Assembly: GCA_934486915.1 (NCBI GenBank)
Contig: CAKSRC010000002.1
Location: 1 to 64,000, forward strand
DNA length: 64,000 bases
Origin: an uncultured Eubacteriales bacterium
GTDB lineage: Bacteria > Bacillota > Clostridia > Oscillospirales > Acutalibacteraceae
Direction of reading: 5' to 3'
Shown here: positions 35,903 through 44,516 of the stretch, in pieces
Numbering within the stretch: the stretch's first letter is position 1
How the letters are laid out: each line of letters opens with the position of its first letter
Notes under the pieces: generated by a model
What the model was told of the DNA's origin: nothing
Databases searched by the model: none
Seen by the model: only the letters and a program-made list of their open reading frames with translations
Made by a program: the position numbers and the translations under genes

Positions 35903-37516
35903 TTATTTTCCCAAATACTTCTTTTCTTGGCTTTTCCAAAACTCATTTTCCTCATTATTTGAACTCAATACATTAGGGAATAATTTTTGTATCCTGCTTA
36001 TTGAATATATAATAGTATTCCTCATAATACCCAATCTCATAAGTCCAATCTTTTTACCTAAGCATTCATTAAACAATCTTTCATAATTTATATAATTATC
36101 TTTTTGTTTTTTATAATGTTCCCATTCCAATTCTAATAAATTATCACGAATTTTCAAATAACGATTTACCTGATTCTTCCAATATGCATCTTCATTTTTA
36201 TCTTCTAAGTTCATTGGATATCTTTTAATTATGTAATTTATTTTTTGTAATCGACTTTCAACATATTGTATAGATTTAAGAAGTTCTATTCCAGTTTTAT
36301 TCTCATTATTACCTAAGTTCTCATTTCCTCTTTCTCTACCGAATTTACCCTGTTCTCCTACATAATTAAAGATCGTTTTACGTTGCACCATTTTTAGTCT
36401 TGAGTTAAGTTCATTAACATATTTATCCCAATGCGCATATAAATAACCAAATTCCATATTCCTTTCAATGCACATCCTATATTTCTTTGCAACACGTTTA
36501 CGTATACCTGCAATATTTTGTATTATGCCGTATGCCTTAAGTGCATCATCACATGTAAAATCATGCCCAATACCAATATTCATAGAGTCAAACTCTTTAA
36601 ATGCCTCTGACTGTAATTTTTCATAACAATTTTTATCTATCTCATGTATACTACTCAAATATTCCTTTAAACTTGAAATACAATATTCAATATCTTCCCT
36701 ATTTTTACTAATGATATCCTTAATCTTTTTAAGAGATGACTTTTGATTATCATCAAAGTTCAGGTCATCTAGGTAGCCCCACCTTCTTTTTAAATCTCTT
36801 AAACCGTTAAGTGTATCCCAAACATCATCCAGTATTTTTTTAGGGACGAATTCCTCCTTATTAAGATTTTGAACACTCATACAAACTATATCGAATTTTG
36901 TTAATAAATCATCTAATTTATCAACAATGTCTTGAGACTTTATTGTTCCACGAATATATCTATGCGTTTTTTGTATGTATTGTCTATAAGCTTCAAAAAG
37001 CTCTGGTTTATTAGCGTAAAAATAAGGATACTGTGCTTGTATTTTCGATAACTCTTTCAATTTTTCATTCACACTTGCATTTGGATCAAACAATTTCAAA
37101 CATATTATTTTCATATTATACAAGGCATCCTCAAACTCATATACAAGCGACCACTTCTTTTTATTTTTTTCAAGCTGAAGTGGTTCTGTTTCAGCCACAT
37201 GCTCCCTACTCTGATCATATAATTGGTATGTTCCGTTGAATCCTTGGACTCTATATCCTACCTCACCAAGGTTAAGCCTTGGTATAACCTCTACTTTATC
37301 CGCAAATCTAAGTGTCCTTTTAATATCAGGCCCTTTGTTGAAATCACCTGCTGTCTTTAATATTTTATTAGGCCTTGCAGACTGATAGTCAATATGATTT
37401 CTTACAATAGGTAAATTTGTTTCCTGGATAGGTATTGGTCTAATCTGATCAATATCACCATAACCCAGGTTTAAATATGTACTGCTTTTATTTTCCTCAA
37501 CTTTCTCTTGATGCAT
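35903..37516 (-). CDS. Unrecognised protein, paralog of the next gene (shared N-terminal module)
   Basis: I do not recognise this 537-residue protein. There is no signal peptide, membrane segment or known catalytic motif. Residues 25-100 form a polar module: PIPIQE, then IDY (42-44), P49, ILK (52-54) and KRTLRFADKVEVIP (66-79). The same elements with the same spacing occur in the neighbouring gene upstream. From about 120 to the end it is strongly helical and charged, with probable coiled coil. The next gene also matches its LFDPNAS block with LYNPKVS. GGGAG lies 4 bases before the ATG. It may be an effector, a toxin or a structural protein; none can be shown. Confidence 0.6.
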   Translation of the reverse strand: MHQEKVEENKSSTYLNLGYGDIDQIRPIPIQETNLPIVRNHIDYQSARPNKILKTAGDFNKGPDIKRTLRFADKVEVIPRLNLGEVGYRVQGFNGTYQLYDQSREHVAETEPLQLEKNKKKWSLVYEFEDALYNMKIICLKLFDPNASVNEKLKELSKIQAQYPYFYANKPELFEAYRQYIQKTHRYIRGTIKSQDIVDKLDDLLTKFDIVCMSVQNLNKEEFVPKKILDDVWDTLNGLRDLKRRWGYLDDLNFDDNQKSSLKKIKDIISKNREDIEYCISSLKEYLSSIHEIDKNCYEKLQSEAFKEFDSMNIGIGHDFTCDDALKAYGIIQNIAGIRKRVAKKYRMCIERNMEFGYLYAHWDKYVNELNSRLKMVQRKTIFNYVGEQGKFGRERGNENLGNNENKTGIELLKSIQYVESRLQKINYIIKRYPMNLEDKNEDAYWKNQVNRYLKIRDNLLELEWEHYKKQKDNYINYERLFNECLGKKIGLMRLGIMRNTIIYSISRIQKLFPNVLSSNNEENEFWKSQEKKYLGK

Positions 37517-37650
37517 AAAACTCCCACAACTTTTAAATGATATAATTTATTGATTATAACACTATTATTAACTAAAATCAAGCTTATCACTATTAATATT
37601 CACAAAACCTAAATAACTAAACTACTTTTATAGTTTTATATTATTTATAT

Positions 37651-38604
37651 TTACGTTAATCCTCTACATATTTCAATTATATTATCTATATCTTGAATTA
37701 TACAATTGTTAAACGTCCCCTCATTTTTTTCTTCAATCATTATCGAGCAAAGAATTTCCGCATACTTTGATACCGCTTCTATCAATTCACTATCATTCTT
37801 ATAATACTCTTCAAATTGATCTTTTAATTGCAATATTCCTTCTAATGTCGATATAATTGACATAATATTATCACCTATGGAAAAAGTATCCCTATCACTT
37901 TCATTATAGAATTCACCTAATATACTATTTATAATACTATCATCATTACCACTAATATATCTAAGAATTTGATTCCTGTCATAAATATATTTTTCCTCGC
38001 TGTTCCTTTTATATATGTCCCTTAGAACATGCATTTTATATGTATAATATTTAATTAATGGCTGCATTTCATTATCATGCCCCTTGACCTCTATAAACTT
38101 TTTACATACTGCCAACTTATACGTTGTGCTAACCTTAGGATTATACAACATAGTTGCCAATTTATCTGATATAACACCTGCTTGATTTAATTCAACTATA
38201 ACATTCCATGTTATCTCATCATCTATCTTTCTCATGTTAACCTGCGGTTTTTTAGTTTTTCTTGTTTCCCTATTTAAGCTTTCAAGTGATGAACCTTCAT
38301 TCTCTGGGAAGTTATCATCTAAGTGTAGCCTTCCTCCACTTAATGAGGCTGTATAACTTGCCCCATTCAAATCCGTAGAAGGAAACTCCTCCACATTATC
38401 ATTAAACCTTACTCTCTTATTACCGTTCTCTGCAGAATTATTAACATTATTTTTTAAAATCAATTTAGGGACGACATTATCATAATCAATTTTCTTCCTT
38501 GTTACGGGAGCTATACTTTCTATAGGTGTAGGTTCTAAATCAGATTCGCTTGATTTTTTATGTGATAATTTTCTTTTAGGCCTATGTCTTAAATATTTTC
38601 TCAT
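37651..38604 (-). CDS. Unrecognised protein with the same N-terminal module
   Basis: I do not recognise this protein of 317 residues. The very basic N-terminus (MRKYLRHRPKRKLSHKKSS) is followed by a Ser/Asn/Glu-rich, probably disordered stretch carrying IDY (39-41), P46, ILK (49-51) and KRVRFNDNVEEFP (63-75), aligned almost without gaps with the next gene downstream. A helical domain follows (about 130-317). There is no signal peptide or membrane segment. I chose ATG 38604, since GGAAGGG lies 8 bases before; a TTG directly upstream would add one residue. It precedes its paralog by 134 bases on the same strand and is divergent from feoA. Confidence 0.6.
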   Translation of the reverse strand: MRKYLRHRPKRKLSHKKSSESDLEPTPIESIAPVTRKKIDYDNVVPKLILKNNVNNSAENGNKRVRFNDNVEEFPSTDLNGASYTASLSGGRLHLDDNFPENEGSSLESLNRETRKTKKPQVNMRKIDDEITWNVIVELNQAGVISDKLATMLYNPKVSTTYKLAVCKKFIEVKGHDNEMQPLIKYYTYKMHVLRDIYKRNSEEKYIYDRNQILRYISGNDDSIINSILGEFYNESDRDTFSIGDNIMSIISTLEGILQLKDQFEEYYKNDSELIEAVSKYAEILCSIMIEEKNEGTFNNCIIQDIDNIIEICRGLT

Positions 38605-38732
38605 CAAATTAACCCTTCCACTAAATATTTTAATGTAATATATTTTAACACAAATGAGTGCTTATGCATATATTATCATAAAAGACTGACTTTAACTTAT
38701 ACAAACTTTTAAAACATCAAGGAGAATGCTTT

Positions 38733-38969
38733 ATGAATAGAATCCTTTCTTTGAATAAATTGCCAATTGGCAAGAAAGGCGTTGTAACTGCACTCTTATC
38801 AAGTGGGATAGAACGCCGCCGTATGTTAGACCTAGGAGTAGTACAAGGTACAACCATAGAAGCTTTACAAAGGAGCCCATCAGGAGATCCTATCGCATAT
38901 TTCATAAGAGGCGCAGTTATAGCTTTAAGGGACGAGGACGCTAATAAAGTTAAGGTAAATATTCAATAA
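38733..38969 (+). CDS. feoA: Ferrous iron transport protein A
   Basis: Small SH3-like cytoplasmic protein (78 residues) that supports FeoB. The blocks RRRMLDLGVVQGTTIE and DPIAYFIRGAVIALR are typical of FeoA. AAGGAG is placed 8 bases before the ATG. feoB follows, so the two form the usual feo unit. Upstream of it I saw an AT-rich ATTATCAT stretch but not a convincing Fur box or promoter. Confidence 0.93.
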   Translation: MNRILSLNKLPIGKKGVVTALLSSGIERRRMLDLGVVQGTTIEALQRSPSGDPIAYFIRGAVIALRDEDANKVKVNIQ

Positions 38970-39075
38970 AATAAATTTTTAAGCTTCTATTCGGAATATG
39001 GTAGATAAACCTAGCATAAAGTTTAATTACCATATTTCGATATTTTTATATCAAAACGAAATGGAGTTGATAATC

Positions 39076-41217
39076 ATGGGGCTTACTAATAAATCAACAG
39101 GGATTAATGTTGATTCTTCTAAACTTAAAATAGATAAAGTCACTCCCCAAGATAAGGTTATAGCATTAGCAGGAAACCCAAATGTTGGGAAAAGTACAGT
39201 ATTCAATGAACTTACTGGGCTTAACCAACACACCGGAAATTGGCCGGGTAAAACCGTTACCAATGCCCAAGGTAAGTATACTTACAATAATAAAAACTTT
39301 ATATTGGTCGATTTGCCGGGAACTTACTCTATTTTATCAAGTTCAGTCGAAGAAGAAATCGCAAGGGATTTTATTTGTTTTGATTCTCCTGATTCTATTG
39401 TAGTGGTAACTGACGCTACTTGCCTTGAAAGAAACCTTAATCTTGTACTGCAAATACTGGAAATCAACCAAAATGTAGTAGTATGTGTTAATCTCTTAGA
39501 TGAAGCTAGAAAGAAAAAAATGAAAATAGATTTGGATGAGCTCTCCTTATATTTAGGTGTACCCGTTATAGGAACAAGCGCAAGATCAAGGGAGGGATTG
39601 AATGAACTAATTGAAGCCATCGATAAGATATCCTTTAATGAAACAAAAACATATTTTTCTCCAACAAAATATGATAATATAATTGAAAAATCAATAAGCA
39701 CTTTAGAGCCTATAGTAAAAGACATTGTAAAGGACAAAATAGATTCCCGTTGGCTTAGTATCAAACTTTTAGATATAGATGAATCACTAAAAAACTCGCT
39801 CAAAAATTATCTTGGATTTGATATTTTAGAAAACAATGAAATATTAACAACTCTTGATAGAATATATAATATGTTAAATCAGGAGAACATAAGCAAAGAA
39901 ACCATAAGGGATAAAATAGTATTTAAAATAATCAGCAGAAGCGAGGAAATTTATAAAAAATGTGTTTTTATAGAAAACAATCAATACAATTCAAAAGATA
40001 GAAAATTAGATAAAATACTAACCTCTAAGTCAACAGGTGTACCCGTTATGATACTCCTTTTTGGCCTTATATTTTGGATTACAATAGCAGGTGCCAATTA
40101 TCCATCTGACCTACTTGCACTGGGTTTGTTTTGGTTTCAAGATAAATTATATGAATTTTTTAATTACATAAACATGCCATTATGGATCAACAATATGATA
40201 GTTCTTGGAGTATATAGAACCGTAGCCTGGGTTGTATCCGTAATGCTGCCACCTATGGCCATTTTCTTTCCTCTTTTCACCTTACTTGAGGATTCGGGAT
40301 ATCTTCCAAGAATTGCCTTTAATATGGATAAATATTTCAAAAAAGCTTGCGCCCACGGTAAGCAAGCATTAACAATGGCTATGGGATTCGGCTGCAACGC
40401 TTGTGGAGTTATAGGATGCAGAATCATAGATTCAAAAAGGGAACGACTAATCGCAATACTCACTAACAACTTTGTACCATGTAATGGAAGGTTTCCAACA
40501 CTAATTTCCATTATCACTATGTTTTTTATAGGTTCTGTAATATCCCCCATACAGTCTTTATTCTCAGCTGTTATCCTTACACTTGTTATAGTATTAGGTG
40601 TAATAATGACACTTCTAGTATCAAAGCTCTTGTCTAAAACCATATTAAAGGGTATGCCGTCATCTTTTGTATTGGAGCTTCCTCCATATAGAAGGCCCCA
40701 AATAGGTAAGGTTATAGTAAGATCCTTATTGGATAGGGCATTATTTGTGTTAGGCAGAGCTGTGATGGTAGCAGCACCCGCAGGACTTATTATATTTCTT
40801 ATGTCAAATATAGCAATAGGAGATATGAGCATATTAAAACATTGTACCAGCTTTTTAGACCCATTTGCAAAACTCTTAGGTCTTGATGGCGTAATATTAA
40901 TGGCCTTTATCCTAGGTTTTCCTGCCAATGAAATAGTAATACCAATAATAATAATGAGTTATATGTGTACAGGAAGCATAATGGAATTAGATAATTTAGA
41001 ATCACTAAGGACACTATTGGTCGACAATGGCTGGACATTTACCACTGCTATATGTACCATGCTTTTCTGCCTATTCCACTTCCCATGCGGAACCACTTGT
41101 TTTACGATAAAAAAAGAAACCGAAAGTATAAAATGGACCTTAGTCTCATTTTTATTACCAACGGTTATAGGTATAGCTCTATGCTTTATAGTAAATTCAG
41201 TTAGTTTATTATTCTAA
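39076..41217 (+). CDS. feoB: Ferrous iron transporter FeoB
   Basis: Membrane GTPase that imports Fe2+. The N-terminal G domain has G1 GNPNVGKST, G3 DLPGTYS and a G4-type NLLDEA; the membrane half contains two Gate motifs with the conserved cysteine (GFGCNACGVIGCRI) and a CLFHFPCGTTC end. The start is taken as ATG 39076 (713 residues), because GGAG lies 9 bases before it; an upstream in-frame ATG at 38998 has only a weak ribosome site. It converges on the next gene with only 13 bases between stops. Confidence 0.95.
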   Translation: MGLTNKSTGINVDSSKLKIDKVTPQDKVIALAGNPNVGKSTVFNELTGLNQHTGNWPGKTVTNAQGKYTYNNKNFILVDLPGTYSILSSSVEEEIARDFICFDSPDSIVVVTDATCLERNLNLVLQILEINQNVVVCVNLLDEARKKKMKIDLDELSLYLGVPVIGTSARSREGLNELIEAIDKISFNETKTYFSPTKYDNIIEKSISTLEPIVKDIVKDKIDSRWLSIKLLDIDESLKNSLKNYLGFDILENNEILTTLDRIYNMLNQENISKETIRDKIVFKIISRSEEIYKKCVFIENNQYNSKDRKLDKILTSKSTGVPVMILLFGLIFWITIAGANYPSDLLALGLFWFQDKLYEFFNYINMPLWINNMIVLGVYRTVAWVVSVMLPPMAIFFPLFTLLEDSGYLPRIAFNMDKYFKKACAHGKQALTMAMGFGCNACGVIGCRIIDSKRERLIAILTNNFVPCNGRFPTLISIITMFFIGSVISPIQSLFSAVILTLVIVLGVIMTLLVSKLLSKTILKGMPSSFVLELPPYRRPQIGKVIVRSLLDRALFVLGRAVMVAAPAGLIIFLMSNIAIGDMSILKHCTSFLDPFAKLLGLDGVILMAFILGFPANEIVIPIIIMSYMCTGSIMELDNLESLRTLLVDNGWTFTTAICTMLFCLFHFPCGTTCFTIKKETESIKWTLVSFLLPTVIGIALCFIVNSVSLLF

Positions 41218-41230
41218 AATCCTATAAAGG

Positions 41231-41746
41231 CTAAAAGCTTATTATATTTTCATTTTTATCCTTATTGCAAAGCACAAACACGGTTAAAGCCGTTAAAAGA
41301 GGATAAATTGCTGTTTCTTCTTTAAGACGAACAATAAAATCTTGAGGTTCAATTACCTCGCCATCTATGCTTCTAATTATTCTTTGCAAACTAACAACAG
41401 CATTTAAATAGTCAAGACTCGATATACTCATTGTATCCTTTGGTGACGTACCACAAGTTATAGCAAAAACATCCGTTTTTCTAAGTATTCTTGCAGCATT
41501 GCGGTTGTTTGCCGAAACAACCGTAATAAATTCCTTAGGAATCACAACATCTTTCTTGAACCCCAAGGAACCTTTGAAAACAAAAATACCCTTTGAATTT
41601 TTAAAATTTTCAATATTACATTCATCATATTGAAAAATACAAAGTTTCTTATTCTTATTTATTTTCCTTAGAGAATCACATACCCTGTTTAGCACCTTAT
41701 CCACACTTGTTTCAGTTTCTTTTCCATATAATATAATAGGTATCAT
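41231..41746 (-). CDS. Conserved clostridial protein, unknown function
   Basis: A 171-residue soluble protein that resembles hypothetical proteins common in Clostridia. Its marker is the ITCGTSPKDTMSISSLD block (near 96-112) followed by VVSLQRIIRSIDGEVIEPQD, a combination I recall from this group but with no assigned role. The alternating strands and helices suggest a Rossmann-like fold. Its start has only a weak ribosome site. It lies between feoB and the DUF3626-like gene. Confidence 0.6.
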   Translation of the reverse strand: MIPIILYGKETETSVDKVLNRVCDSLRKINKNKKLCIFQYDECNIENFKNSKGIFVFKGSLGFKKDVVIPKEFITVVSANNRNAARILRKTDVFAITCGTSPKDTMSISSLDYLNAVVSLQRIIRSIDGEVIEPQDFIVRLKEETAIYPLLTALTVFVLCNKDKNENIISF

Positions 41747-41837
41747 TGCTACACCGCTTTTGCTTATAGTCTTGATACCTTTTATTATTTTCAGTTGTGT
41801 TTAAGTTTATCCATATATCAATTAAAAATTTATATTA

Positions 41838-42986
41838 TCAAAACCAAGATAATAAACCGTCCCCCATGCCGACATAATCATAGGAAGAACTTTCTCCTGA
41901 AACCATATGTATAACAGATTCTACGTCACTTGAATCCTCACTTAAGTTTGGTGCTTGCGTTTCTATCTTGATATTGCTTGGTAAAATATTTCTAATAACG
42001 TTGGATGCCGCATTTGGATCTCCACAGAGTCCAACATTTACTTTTTCAACATCACGTATAGTTAACTCCCCATGATATTGAAGTTCTATGTATTGATCAA
42101 CCTCTTGCGCAATTTCACCTGGTTCCAGTCCCGATGAATCTTCTCCAAATTTTCGAACTATACTATTATATAAACTACTTAATGCACTGTTTTTTATAGA
42201 TTCTACCTTAGGATCAGTTACTTTACTTGCAATTACCTTTTTGCCTTGACAAAAACTGTCTCCATAGGTAAATGTGGTTCTGTCTTTTACTCTATCTTTT
42301 TTAAAAGTAAACATTATACTCCCATAACTTGATAAAGCTTCGTAACTACACCCACAGTTTAAAAAGCCATACTTTTCCCTATCTATTGAATCTATAGATG
42401 AGCTACAGCCAAACATACTTTTAGCCAGTCTCGCTCTCAAGCTATACTCGTCCTGCCCATCATTAGCAAAAGTCTCAAAACGATTTTTAAAGTGTTCCCT
42501 AGCTATACTTGACAACACTCCAATATCACCCGGCACCATCATACAAAAATCATTTTTTTCAAATAATTGTTTAAAATATGATTCCACCGTATTTCTAACA
42601 TGTGGATAGACATTTCTACGTTTATTAATTTCCAAATTTGCGTCCAAATTTTTTAATGTCGGAATCCCACTTTGATGATTATCTCTATTAGATAAAAGGT
42701 CGTTTGCCCTACTTGCAATATAATATAAATCTAAAATTCTATCCCTATTATTTGAAGAAATATCCCCATTTTTACAATATTCATACGCCATATTCATCAT
42801 ATATTGAGAATAGTCTCTCTTTTCGTTTGGTGTATAAATACTTCCTATGCCACCTTTACCATAAAAGTAATCAAATTTCAAGTCTACTTGCTTTGCTTGA
42901 TGCTCCGCAAGATAAAGATTTTGAATCGCCTTTTCTACATTTCCATTATCATAATGCCACTTTACACCATTTTTCAAACTAAACAA
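41838..42986 (-). CDS. DUF3626-like protein
   Basis: A 382-residue protein of unknown activity. The second half recalls DUF3626: KYGFLN (205-210), SYGSIMFTFKKD (220-231), RTTFTYGDSF (236-245), and YIELQYHGEL (299-308) followed by RDVEKV (311-316). The N-terminal half is helical, looks like a TPR-type or four-helix region, and was not recognised. The end is Ser/Asp/Gly-rich. No signal peptide or membrane segment is seen. Start is TTG 42986 with AAAGGGG about 12 bases before. It has no operon partner; the 168-base gap upstream shows no convincing promoter. Confidence 0.55.
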   Translation of the reverse strand: MFSLKNGVKWHYDNGNVEKAIQNLYLAEHQAKQVDLKFDYFYGKGGIGSIYTPNEKRDYSQYMMNMAYEYCKNGDISSNNRDRILDLYYIASRANDLLSNRDNHQSGIPTLKNLDANLEINKRRNVYPHVRNTVESYFKQLFEKNDFCMMVPGDIGVLSSIAREHFKNRFETFANDGQDEYSLRARLAKSMFGCSSSIDSIDREKYGFLNCGCSYEALSSYGSIMFTFKKDRVKDRTTFTYGDSFCQGKKVIASKVTDPKVESIKNSALSSLYNSIVRKFGEDSSGLEPGEIAQEVDQYIELQYHGELTIRDVEKVNVGLCGDPNAASNVIRNILPSNIKIETQAPNLSEDSSDVESVIHMVSGESSSYDYVGMGDGLLSWF

Positions 42987-43154
42987 ATTGACTATAAACC
43001 CCTTTATAATCCAAAATATACTTATATAAATTAGCTATTGGTAGAGTTATCTAGGGTCACAATCATTTACACACCTAAATTTAAATTTCATCGCCAAAAT
43101 TAATTTACTTTATATATTTCTTATTTTTACCTTGTTATGACCAAATTACATAAA

Positions 43155-44516
43155 TTATTTCCCTTCAAAGGCCAGTTTTGAGTTGCTCTCTAAATTGATT
43201 TTGTCAGCATCCTCTACTAAACCATTTTTAGCACCTAAATCTTTATTATAATCAGTAAGCTTCTCTTTTGCAATACTTAGCATTAGTTTAATTCTATTTT
43301 CTTGGTTTACCTTAGGTGAACCGGGATCATAATCTATAGCCACTATATTTGCCCTTTGGTCTACTTCTTTTATTCTTCTAATCATTCCTTTGCCGCATAT
43401 ATGGTTAGGAAGGCAACCAAACGGTTGAGTACATACAATATTTTCATATCCAGCCTTTGTAAGTTCAAGCATCTCTGCTGTTAAAAGCCAGCCCTCTCCC
43501 ATCTTATTTCCATAACCAATTACACCTTTTACAAGCGATTTTGTATGTTTATATGATGATGGAGGCATAAAGCAAGGATATGACTTGATAGTGTCTATCA
43601 TTATTGTCTCCATCTTTGTAAGGTATTTCATTAAAGCATTTACAACATCATACTTTATCCTGCTTCCGCCATAAAGTTTAATATCCTCAAGTCTATTGTC
43701 AACTTTAAAAAGCGCAAACGACATAATGCCCGGCACACAAACTTCGCAATCTTCTTCTCTTAAGAAATTTTCAAGTCCATTATTGCCCAAGCTTGAATAC
43801 TTAACATATATTTCGCCTACTATTCCAACCTTAACCTTTCTTTTTGGAATTATAGATATGCTTGAAAAGTCCTTACATATATCATTTAGATTTTGTTTTA
43901 TATCTTTGTTGGAAAAACCTCTGCCGTTTTTAAATTGAGATGTCAATAGCCCAATCCAATTTGAAACCATACCATTCGATGCACCCTTATTTTTTTCGTA
44001 AGGTATAACTTGGTTTTTCAAACACATAAGTACATCGCCGTACACAAGGCCCGCTATTATCCTTCTTAGCATTGGCAAAGTCAATTTAAAACCACTGTTC
44101 TTCTCAAGCCCGGAAAGATTAAGCGATATAACCGGCACTTGAGGAAATCCTGCGGCCTTTAATGCTTTTCTTAGCAAATGAATATAGTTAGAAGCCCTGC
44201 ATCCTCCACCCGTTTGGGTTATCATTAATGCAGTTTTATTCACATCATACTTGCCGCTTTGTAAAGCATCTATAAACTGCCCTATAACTAAAAGCGCAGG
44301 ATAGCACGTATCATTATGGACATACTTAAGTCCTACTTGAGCAATATTAGGACCTTCCGTATCTAAAAGGACAGTATTGTAGCCATACATATCAAAAACA
44401 TTCTTAATTAAATTAAAGTGAATAGGCGCCATCATTGGCAATAATATTGTATACTCCTTCTTCATTTGCTTAGTAAAAAGAAGGCGGCCGTTTTTATCAT
44501 ACTTTAATTCGCTCAT
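43155..44516 (-). CDS. 2-hydroxyacyl-CoA dehydratase family protein (C-terminal partner)
   Basis: A 453-residue protein related to the component D subunits of 2-hydroxyacyl-CoA dehydratases, with cysteine blocks such as HNDTCYPALLVIGQF, TGGGCRASNYIHLL, TQPFGCLPNHICGKG that could bind iron-sulfur clusters. It corresponds to the last third of the large activase-related proteins found as a single chain in other clostridia. It overlaps the end of the activase gene by 20 bases, so the two are co-translated. The substrate is unknown. Confidence 0.8.
   Translation of the reverse strand: MSELKYDKNGRLLFTKQMKKEYTILLPMMAPIHFNLIKNVFDMYGYNTVLLDTEGPNIAQVGLKYVHNDTCYPALLVIGQFIDALQSGKYDVNKTALMITQTGGGCRASNYIHLLRKALKAAGFPQVPVISLNLSGLEKNSGFKLTLPMLRRIIAGLVYGDVLMCLKNQVIPYEKNKGASNGMVSNWIGLLTSQFKNGRGFSNKDIKQNLNDICKDFSSISIIPKRKVKVGIVGEIYVKYSSLGNNGLENFLREEDCEVCVPGIMSFALFKVDNRLEDIKLYGGSRIKYDVVNALMKYLTKMETIMIDTIKSYPCFMPPSSYKHTKSLVKGVIGYGNKMGEGWLLTAEMLELTKAGYENIVCTQPFGCLPNHICGKGMIRRIKEVDQRANIVAIDYDPGSPKVNQENRIKLMLSIAKEKLTDYNKDLGAKNGLVEDADKINLESNSKLAFEGK

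Noticed and set aside
38608..38732. Possible Fur box before feoA (ATTATCAT)
   Set aside because: Only half of a palindrome and in very AT-rich sequence, where such matches are expected by chance.
40164..40928. 254-codon open frame on the minus strand inside feoB
   Set aside because: Antisense to the membrane half of FeoB, with no ribosome site and composition reflecting the hydrophobic codons of the other strand.
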